Shown piece by piece: positions 58,429 through 64,000 of a stretch of DNA of 64,000 nucleotides (positions are counted from its first letter, which is position 1; each line of letters starts with the position of its first letter). A program made the translations under genes and the position numbers. This stretch comes from Bordetella parapertussis. GTDB taxonomy: Bacteria > Acidobacteriota > Terriglobia > Bryobacterales > Bryobacteraceae. Location of the stretch: contig CALQCC020000005.1 in the NCBI GenBank assembly GCA_943328975.2, positions 62,001 through 126,000 of the forward strand, given 5' to 3'. The notes below the pieces were generated by a model. That model did not search any database. It was not told the DNA's origin and saw only the letters and a list, made by a program, of their open reading frames with translations.

Positions 58429-58974
58429 ATGAGCCAAGCACAAACCACCGCCAACCGAGCCAACGCAGCCAAATCCACCGGCCCCGTCACCCCCGCTGGA
58501 AAATCTAAGGTCGCTCAAAACGCCCGCAAACACGGCCTCAGCGCCAAACAAATCGTACTGCCCGGCGAATCCGAGGCCGACTACGAACACCTCCTCAACG
58601 CCTACATCGACCAGTTCCAGCCCCAAACTTCCCTCGAATTCGAACTCGTCACCGTCATGGCCGCATCCCGCTGGCGCCACCGCCGCCTCACCGCGATCGA
58701 AACCGGCCTCTACAACAAAGATCTCCTCGAACGCCGCAAGGAACTGGAACGCTTCGACCTCACCCCCGATGAACGCATCGTATCGGCCTTCGACAACCTC
58801 TGCCTCCGCAGCCTCGGGTTTTCCGCCCTCGTCCGCCACGATGCCGCCCTCTCCCGAACCCATGACCGAGCCTTCCGACAACTCCAAGTACTCCGCGAAA
58901 AATCTCCCCTGACAAAACAAAGCCGATTTCCTCCGGACTCCGCGACTGCAACTTCCACCCCCTCAACCATATGA
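58429..58974 (+). CDS. conserved hypothetical protein ('TGPVTPAGK...ARKHGLSA' type)
   Basis: A 181-residue protein beginning 'ANRANAAKSTGPVTPAGKSK' and 'VAQNARKHGLSAKQIVLPGE', a start seen in many copies in Acidobacteria and Planctomycetes genomes. The middle is helical with many Arg and Glu ('SRWRHRRLTAIETGLYNKDL'), and the tail is Ser/Thr/Pro-rich. No function is known to me; multicopy occurrence hints at a mobile or DNA-associated role, which is only a guess. Confidence 0.7.
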   Translation: MSQAQTTANRANAAKSTGPVTPAGKSKVAQNARKHGLSAKQIVLPGESEADYEHLLNAYIDQFQPQTSLEFELVTVMAASRWRHRRLTAIETGLYNKDLLERRKELERFDLTPDERIVSAFDNLCLRSLGFSALVRHDAALSRTHDRAFRQLQVLREKSPLTKQSRFPPDSATATSTPSTI

Positions 58975-59044
58975 ATGTTCCATCCAAAAAACGCGCCCTA
59001 CGCAGGATCACGCTACAATGACACTATCCCCGCGCGGCCCCTGT

Positions 59045-61219
59045 ATGCGTCCTGAAACATTCATCACACCCAGCGGCATCACCGTCAGCCGCACCATCTC
59101 CAAGGTCCCCTTCCACAAGGGCCTCAAACCCCTGCTGCGCAAACTCGATACGCAACGCGGCATCTATCTCTCCTCCGGTTACGAATACCCCGAGCGTTAC
59201 TCTCGCTGGGACGTAGCCGCCACCGCGCCGCCCATCGAAATCATCGCCGCCGGTCGCGACGTCACCTTCAAGCCCCTCAACGAACGCGGCGAAGCCCTCA
59301 ACCGCATGCTCGATCCGGTCCTGCGCGCGCATCCGCACTGGGAATCGTTCGAGCTCGAAAACAACTGCCTCCGCGGACGCCTCAACCCGTTGCCCGCCCT
59401 CTTCCCCGAAGAGGAACGCAGCAAGCAGCCCTCCGCCTTCAGCATCCTCCGCGCGCTCATCCACGAATTCCGCGGACCCATCACCGGCCGCCTCGCGCTC
59501 GTCGGAGCCTTCGGTTACGACCTGATCTTTCAGTTCGATCCCATCGCCCTCAAACACGCCCGCCAGGACGTGAAAGACCTGCACCTGTTCCTCTGCGACG
59601 ACATCTACTTCATGGATCGCAAGACCGAGCGCATCGAACACTACCAGTTCGATTTCGCCAGCCACACCGATACAACGGTCGGCAAGAAACGCACAGCCGA
59701 ACGCATCAAGAAGGCTCCGAAGCTCAAGCCCGCCCCGGTCGCCAGCGACCACACAGCCGAGCAGTACATGGCCAAGGTCGAAAAGGTTCGCGAAGGCATG
59801 AAGCGCGGCGACTACTACGAAGTCGTCCTCCGCCAGACCTTCCGCACGCCGTATCAAGGCTCGCCTAGCGAACTCTTTGAGCGCATCCAGGAAGCCAGCC
59901 CGAGCCCCTACGAATTCTTCTTGCAGCTCGGCGAAGAGCAGTTGATCGGAGCTTCTCCGGAAATGTTTGTGCGGGTGGAGAAGCGTGACAACGGTGACTG
60001 GAGAGTAGAAACCTGCCCCATCGCCGGCACCGCGCGCCGCACAGGCGATCCCTTAAAGGACGCCGACAACATCCGAGCCCTGCTCGACTCTCCGAAAGAA
60101 GAGTCCGAGCTCACCATGTGCAGTGACGTGGACCGCAATGACAAGTCCCGCGTCTGCATCCCCGGTTCCGTCAAAGTCATCGCCCGCCGCTTGATCGAAC
60201 GCTACGCCGGCCTGTTCCACACCGTCGATCACGTCGAAGGCATCCTTGCCCCCGGCTTCGATTCGCTGGACGCCTTCCTCACCCACATGTGGGCCGTCAC
60301 CATCATCGGAGCCCCCAAGAAGTGGGCCGCCCAAGCCATCGAAGAACTCGAAATCGACGCCCGCGGCTGGTACGGTGGAGCCGTCGGCATGATCACGCTC
60401 TCCGGCGAGATCAACACTGGCATCGCGATCCGCACGGTCCGCCTGCGCGAAGGCATCGCCAACTATTCCGCCGGAGCCACTCTCCTCTACGACTCCGACC
60501 CCAAGAGCGAACACGACGAGTGCCGCCTCAAAGCCACCGGCTTCTTCCGCGCACTCAACGTCGAGCCCGCATCCACACCCGCCTACGTCCCTAAGAAATC
60601 GGAAGGCACCGGCGTGAAGATGATGCTGGTCGATAACGAAGACTGCTTCATCCACACCCTGGCCAACTACGCGCGCCAGACCGGAGCCGAGGTCGTCACC
60701 TACCGCACCGGCTTCCCGTTGGAAATGATCAAAGAGGTCGCCCCGTCACTGATCCTCGTCAGCCCCGGCCCCGGTCGCCCCAGTGACTTCGGCGTTCCCG
60801 ACCTGGTCCGCTACGCCGCCCAACAAGAGATCCCCACGTTCGGCGTCTGCCTGGGCCTGCAAGGCATGGTCGAAGCCTTCGGCGGCGAACTAGGCGTGCT
60901 GGATTACCCGATGCACGGCAAGCCGTCCCCCGTCCACAATACCGGCAAGGGAGTCTTCGCAGGCCTTCCCAGCACCTTCACCGTGGGCCGCTATCACTCC
61001 CTCTACGCGATCCGCGAAAAGCTCCCAGCGTGTTTCGAGATCACAGCCGAGACCGAAGACGGCATCATCATGGGCATCCGCCACCGCGACCTGCCACTCG
61101 AAGCCGTGCAGTTCCACCCCGAATCCATCCTCACGCTAGAAGGCGAATGCGGTCTGCGTTTGATGGAAAACGTAGTGAGAGTCCTAGGCCGCAAGTCCCC
61201 TTCCCAACCTAGCGTTTGA
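59045..61219 (+). CDS. trpE(G): anthranilate synthase, fused TrpE-TrpG
   Basis: A 724-residue bifunctional enzyme. The TrpE part (about 1-515) has 'YEYPERYSRWDVAATAP', 'GASPEMFVRVEKRD', 'CPIAGTARRTGDPLKD' and 'GAPKKWAAQAIEELE'. The glutamine amidotransferase part (about 520-715) has 'VSPGPGRPSDFG', the catalytic cysteine in 'FGVCLGLQGMVEAFGG' and His-x-Glu in 'QFHPESILT'. It makes anthranilate from chorismate and glutamine, the first step to tryptophan. This single-chain form is that of rhizobia and relatives. TACAAT at 59014-59019 is a likely -10; no leader peptide with tryptophan codons is visible. Confidence 0.9.
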   Translation: MRPETFITPSGITVSRTISKVPFHKGLKPLLRKLDTQRGIYLSSGYEYPERYSRWDVAATAPPIEIIAAGRDVTFKPLNERGEALNRMLDPVLRAHPHWESFELENNCLRGRLNPLPALFPEEERSKQPSAFSILRALIHEFRGPITGRLALVGAFGYDLIFQFDPIALKHARQDVKDLHLFLCDDIYFMDRKTERIEHYQFDFASHTDTTVGKKRTAERIKKAPKLKPAPVASDHTAEQYMAKVEKVREGMKRGDYYEVVLRQTFRTPYQGSPSELFERIQEASPSPYEFFLQLGEEQLIGASPEMFVRVEKRDNGDWRVETCPIAGTARRTGDPLKDADNIRALLDSPKEESELTMCSDVDRNDKSRVCIPGSVKVIARRLIERYAGLFHTVDHVEGILAPGFDSLDAFLTHMWAVTIIGAPKKWAAQAIEELEIDARGWYGGAVGMITLSGEINTGIAIRTVRLREGIANYSAGATLLYDSDPKSEHDECRLKATGFFRALNVEPASTPAYVPKKSEGTGVKMMLVDNEDCFIHTLANYARQTGAEVVTYRTGFPLEMIKEVAPSLILVSPGPGRPSDFGVPDLVRYAAQQEIPTFGVCLGLQGMVEAFGGELGVLDYPMHGKPSPVHNTGKGVFAGLPSTFTVGRYHSLYAIREKLPACFEITAETEDGIIMGIRHRDLPLEAVQFHPESILTLEGECGLRLMENVVRVLGRKSPSQPSV

Positions 61220-61240
61220 TGATGCACACTACGACTTCAC

Positions 61241-61357
61241 ATGCTCCCAGCCGACTACGCCTTCTTCGCCCTAATCGCCCTCATCATCGTCTACCTGATC
61301 GACAGCGACAGCGGCGGCGGCAAGCGCGGTCGCATGCCTGTACCCGTCCGCTCGTAA
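61241..61357 (+). CDS. 38-residue single-pass membrane protein
   Basis: An ATG at 61241 opens a 38-codon frame: one hydrophobic helix (YAFFALIALIIVYLID, about 6-21) followed by a glycine/serine turn and a basic tail (KRGRMPVPVRS), giving an N-out or N-in single-pass protein. It sits alone in the 151-base gap between trpE(G) and hpnE. No clear ribosome site is seen. The composition is unlike random intergenic sequence, but the gene is unproven. Confidence 0.45.
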   Translation: MLPADYAFFALIALIIVYLIDSDSGGGKRGRMPVPVRS

Positions 61358-61370
61358 ACGCCGAGGCCCC

Positions 61371-62669
61371 GTGCCTAGCGTAATCATCCTCGGCGGCGGC
61401 CTAGCCGGACTCTCCACCGCCGCAGCCCTAGCCAGCACCGGCCATCAAGTCAAAGTCCTCGAATCCCGACCCTTCCTCGGAGGCCGAGCCACCTCCTACG
61501 AAACCGCCGGCGAAACCATCGACAACTGCCAGCACATCCTGCTGCGCTGCTGCGTCAACCTGCTCGACTTCTACACGCGCCTGGGCGTCGAATCCGACAT
61601 CGCCTTCCACCGCGAGTTCGTCTTCATCGAACCCGGTGGCCGCCGCAGCCTCTTCCGCGCCGGATGGTTCCCCCGCCCCGCTCACTTCGCCGAATCGTTC
61701 CTCAGCCTCAGCTTTCTCAACCTCTCTGAGAAGCTCGCCGTCATGCGAGCCATCCGTGCCATCGAACGCCAGATCAAGAAGCGCACCGACCTCGACGACA
61801 TCACCATGCTCGACTGGCTGCACGAACAGCGCCAGCCCCCACGAGCCATCGAGCGCTTCTGGCGCCAGATCCTGGTCAGTGCCATCAACGAAGAGCTGGA
61901 CAAGATGGCCGCGCGTCACGGCTTCCAAGTCTTCCAGTTGGGCTTCCTAGCCCGTCGCAACTCCTATGAGATGGGAGTCCCCGCAGTGCCCTTGGCGCAG
62001 CTCTATCGAGCCGAGGCCTGGACCAAGCTGGGCAACGTCGAGATCCTCACACGGACTCCGGTTGAACGCGTGGTCATCGAAGACAACAAGGTCAGTCACG
62101 TCATCGCAGGCGGCGCCGAGTACCGTGCCGACCGCTACGTCAGCGCGCTGCCCTTCGAGCGCATGTCGGCCATCATCCCCGACCTGAAACTGGACCTCGA
62201 AGGCTTCGAGCATTCGCCCATCACCGGCATTCACCTGTGGTTCGACCGCCCCATCACGGACCTGCCTCATGCGACGCTGCTCGACCGCACGATCCAATGG
62301 ATGTTCAACAAGGGAGAGGGTCGTGCGATTCAGTTGGTGGTGAGTGCCAGCCGCAGTCTGCTGGAGATGCCGCGCGCCGATGTGATCGCGCTCGCACTCA
62401 AGGAACTCGCAGAGTTCTTCCCCGAAGCAGCGAAGGCGAAGTTAGAGAAAGCCCACGTGGTCAAGGAAGTCCGCGCGACCTTCTCAGCCAAGCCGGGCCT
62501 GGATGCGCGCCGCCCCGTAGCGCGCACCACCATCGCGAACTTGTTCCTGGCGGGCGATTGGACCCGTTCCGGCTGGCCCGCCACCATGGAGGGCGCCGTG
62601 CGCAGCGGCTACCTCGCGGCCGAAGCCGTCGAGGGCAAACGCTGCTTCCTTCTGGACGACATCGCCTAG
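61371..62669 (+). CDS. hpnE: hydroxysqualene dehydroxylase HpnE (squalene-associated FAD-dependent desaturase)
   Basis: A 432-residue flavoprotein from GTG 61371. The FAD motif is 'VIILGGGLAGLSTAAALAS', with 'VKVLESRPFLGGRATSYE'. HpnE-type features follow: 'TIDNCQHILLRCCVNLLDFY', 'FWRQILVSAINEELDKMAAR' and C-terminal 'LFLAGDWTRSGWPATMEGAV'. With HpnC and HpnD it converts farnesyl diphosphate to squalene for hopanoids; hpnC and hpnD are not in this window. Its stop overlaps the stop of the convergent zinc-ribbon gene by 4 bases. Confidence 0.87.
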   Translation: MPSVIILGGGLAGLSTAAALASTGHQVKVLESRPFLGGRATSYETAGETIDNCQHILLRCCVNLLDFYTRLGVESDIAFHREFVFIEPGGRRSLFRAGWFPRPAHFAESFLSLSFLNLSEKLAVMRAIRAIERQIKKRTDLDDITMLDWLHEQRQPPRAIERFWRQILVSAINEELDKMAARHGFQVFQLGFLARRNSYEMGVPAVPLAQLYRAEAWTKLGNVEILTRTPVERVVIEDNKVSHVIAGGAEYRADRYVSALPFERMSAIIPDLKLDLEGFEHSPITGIHLWFDRPITDLPHATLLDRTIQWMFNKGEGRAIQLVVSASRSLLEMPRADVIALALKELAEFFPEAAKAKLEKAHVVKEVRATFSAKPGLDARRPVARTTIANLFLAGDWTRSGWPATMEGAVRSGYLAAEAVEGKRCFLLDDIA

Positions 62670-62857
62670 CGCGTCAGGATGTACTGCAACACAGCCACAG
62701 CCAGCCCGACCATCGCCGCCGCGGCGTGTTCGGTCTTGGGCTTGAAGGCCATCGCGCGAACCGGATCCTGGATTCCCGTAAATCGATACCCGCAAGACCC
62801 GCAATAGCCCGCATGGCCACCGGTTACCGTCTTGCAATCTGGACACTGCCTTCTCAT
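62666..62857 (-). CDS. small zinc-ribbon protein with C-terminal membrane segment
   Basis: A 63-residue protein: two C-x-x-C pairs ('RRQCPDCKTVTGGHAGYCGS', then CG) form a zinc ribbon, and the end 'AAAAMVGLAVAVLQYILTR' is a hydrophobic tail anchor. Function is unknown; such proteins are common in Acidobacteria. It converges on hpnE with 4 bases of overlap. Confidence 0.68.
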   Translation of the reverse strand: MRRQCPDCKTVTGGHAGYCGSCGYRFTGIQDPVRAMAFKPKTEHAAAAMVGLAVAVLQYILTR

Positions 62858-62997
62858 GTAGCAATTCTGCCTTCCCGCCGTGTCCTCAACAAGGCACTAT
62901 AGGACCAAATCGGGGGCGTACCCCTGACCCCTCCCCGTAGATCGGAAGTCCCGCCACCCGAGGTACTATCGCGCAACCTCCTGCCGCTAAATGCGTC

Positions 62998-63009
62998 TAA
63001 GATAGAGAC
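62998..63009 (+). promoter_or_regulatory. -10-like hexamer 6 bases before ATG
   Basis: TAAGAT (62998-63003), AGAGAC, then ATG 63010. No ribosome site is present; a leaderless transcript is likely. Confidence 0.4.
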
Positions 63010-63477
63010 ATGCGCATACTGATGCTCGCGCTTACGGCCACCGCACTGCTGGCACAAGACTACACGGGACCGACGCCGCCTAAGGCCGATGTGCCCTATC
63101 TGCTGCACGCCTCCACGCTGGTCGAGACCCAAGTGAGCGAGGCCAAGCAGGAGACCAAGAAGGGCTCCACCGTGTATTCGGTGGAGGGCGCGGCCTCCTC
63201 TGCCCGTACGCCGCTGGCCGAGCCCATCTTCATCATCCGCACCGAGAAACTGAACGCCGAGAAGATCGAACTGTACCGCTTCGACGTCACCAAGTCGCGC
63301 CGTGAGCTCGAGATTAAGGACCGGCCCGGCAAGAACGACCCGCACCCGCTGCACGTCGCGGTGACCAAGCTGGGCAAGGACCTGTACAAGATCGAAACCT
63401 CGGAGCAGCTCCCCAACGGCGAGTACTCGCTGTCGCCCAGCGGCTCCAACCAAGTCTTCAGCTTTCAGGTCTACTAG
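63010..63477 (+). CDS. secreted protein of unknown function
   Basis: A 155-residue protein: signal peptide (MRILMLALTATALLAQ), then 'YTGPTPPKADVPYLLHASTL' and beta-rich segments ending 'LPNGEYSLSPSGSNQVFSFQ'. The plan recalls proteins of Acidobacteria with a carbohydrate-binding-like fold, but no family is certain. The stop is two bases before the next gene, so the pair is cotranscribed. Confidence 0.62.
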   Translation: MRILMLALTATALLAQDYTGPTPPKADVPYLLHASTLVETQVSEAKQETKKGSTVYSVEGAASSARTPLAEPIFIIRTEKLNAEKIELYRFDVTKSRRELEIKDRPGKNDPHPLHVAVTKLGKDLYKIETSEQLPNGEYSLSPSGSNQVFSFQVY

Positions 63478-63479
63478 CG

Positions 63480-63881
63480 ATGAAGGCGAGCGTCCTGATC
63501 ATCGGCCTGGAGCCCACACTGCTGGACTTCTCCGACCCCGCCTACGCGGCCATGCCGGATATGAGTGCGGCCAAGGTCTTGTCGGCACTACAAGCCGACG
63601 CGGCCCACTTAAACCAGCTGGGCTACGACGCGGAATTGTGCTTGACGGATTTAGGCGAAACTGCGGCGGCGGTGGTGACGGACCGCCTGAGAGGCAAGCG
63701 CTATGACTGCATCCTCATCGGCGCGGGCGTTCGAATCCATCCGAAGTTCTTCCTCCTGTTCGAGAAGCTGGTCAATGTTGTACACGAGCACGCGCCTCAG
63801 GCCAAGCTGTGCTTCAACACCAGACCCAGCGACACGGCGGAAGCGGTGCAACGTTGGTGTGCTCCCGAACGCGCCCGGTAA
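63480..63881 (+). CDS. cytosolic protein of unknown function
   Basis: A 133-residue protein with a Rossmann-like alternation: 'KASVLIIGLEPTLLDFSDPA', 'ALQADAAHLNQLGYDAELCL', 'GKRYDCILIGAGVRIHPKFF' and 'LVNVVHEHAPQAKLCFNTRP'. No signal peptide. The 'DFSDPAYAAMPDMSAAKV' region and the final 'DTAEAVQRWC' suggest a family of small conserved proteins, but I cannot name it. Probably an operon partner of the preceding secreted protein. Confidence 0.6.
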   Translation: MKASVLIIGLEPTLLDFSDPAYAAMPDMSAAKVLSALQADAAHLNQLGYDAELCLTDLGETAAAVVTDRLRGKRYDCILIGAGVRIHPKFFLLFEKLVNVVHEHAPQAKLCFNTRPSDTAEAVQRWCAPERAR

Positions 63882-64000
63882 CCGAAAGCTGGTAGAATCA
63901 CGTCTGAACCTCGATAGCGTGGAGTCACAACCTGCCCTCGTCCACTGAACAGCCAACGTCGCCTGTACAAGCCCAGCAAGGCTTTTTCGAGCGGACATTC
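63882..64000 (+). other. end of window, no gene assigned
   Basis: A frame without stop runs from about 63915 to the window end, but no normal start codon precedes it in frame, so a gene beginning here cannot be supported. No promoter or terminator is clear. Confidence 0.3.

Overview
The window looks like chromosomal DNA of an acidobacterium, most likely of the Solibacter/Bryobacter type. The evidence is high GC, five very large Oar-like TonB-dependent receptors (three with an N-terminal carboxypeptidase-regulatory-like domain and about 1200-1265 residues long), two PEP-CTERM proteins, a 'GPVTPAGK...NARKHGLSA' hypothetical protein, LptD, and families typical of Acidobacteria (DUF6152, DUF4159, secreted 'GDTLV' proteins). 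The species is inferred, not proven. No rRNA, tRNA, CRISPR array, prophage or intact insertion sequence was seen.

Layout. 0-4.4 kb: end of an SMP-30/gluconolactonase-like gene, then a minus-strand operon of an oxalyl-CoA synthetase-like ligase, a ketopantoate-reductase-like enzyme and an oxalate/formate-type MFS carrier. 4.4-7.1 kb: arsenic genes arsD and arsA, the latter fused to an OsmC domain, behind a promoter with an operator-like inverted repeat. 7.1-15 kb: lptD, a zinc-ribbon RDD membrane protein, a PH-like membrane protein, a YdcF-type protein, a cyclophilin and an outer-membrane receptor. 15-21 kb: DUF4159 protein, a Tat-exported histone-deacetylase-like enzyme, DUF1801 protein, glutaminase, an Hsp15-like RNA-binding protein and small membrane proteins. 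21-27.6 kb: a one-direction run of DUF6152 protein, two 'GDTLV' paralogues, a small secreted protein and a TonB receptor; this is the best candidate for an uncharacterised system. 27.7-34.9 kb: a PEP-CTERM protein, a secreted esterase, a cytochrome P460/VOC operon, an interrupted AraC regulator, a metallothionein-like protein and small membrane proteins. 35-45 kb: another receptor, MlaF-like ATPase with mobA, lytic transglycosylase and AMIN amidase, pirin, maleylacetate reductase and a PEP-CTERM metalloprotease. 45.7-51.6 kb: ECF42-type sigma factor and its DGPF/YCII partner, frataxin-like CyaY, HemW, threonine aldolase, B3-type metallo-beta-lactamase fold protein and a GNAT enzyme. 51.7-64 kb: two receptors, trpE(G), a 38-residue membrane protein, hpnE, and small genes.

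Themes. Much of the gene content serves the envelope: outer-membrane receptors, LPS assembly, murein hydrolases, lipid transport and secreted enzymes. Several genes share a -10-like hexamer exactly 6-7 bases before the start codon and have no Shine-Dalgarno, which suggests leaderless transcripts, whereas the receptor and secreted-protein genes have strong purine-rich ribosome sites. The plus strand is G-rich around 15-20 kb and C-rich around 41-62 kb whatever the gene direction, so base skew changes sign inside the window.
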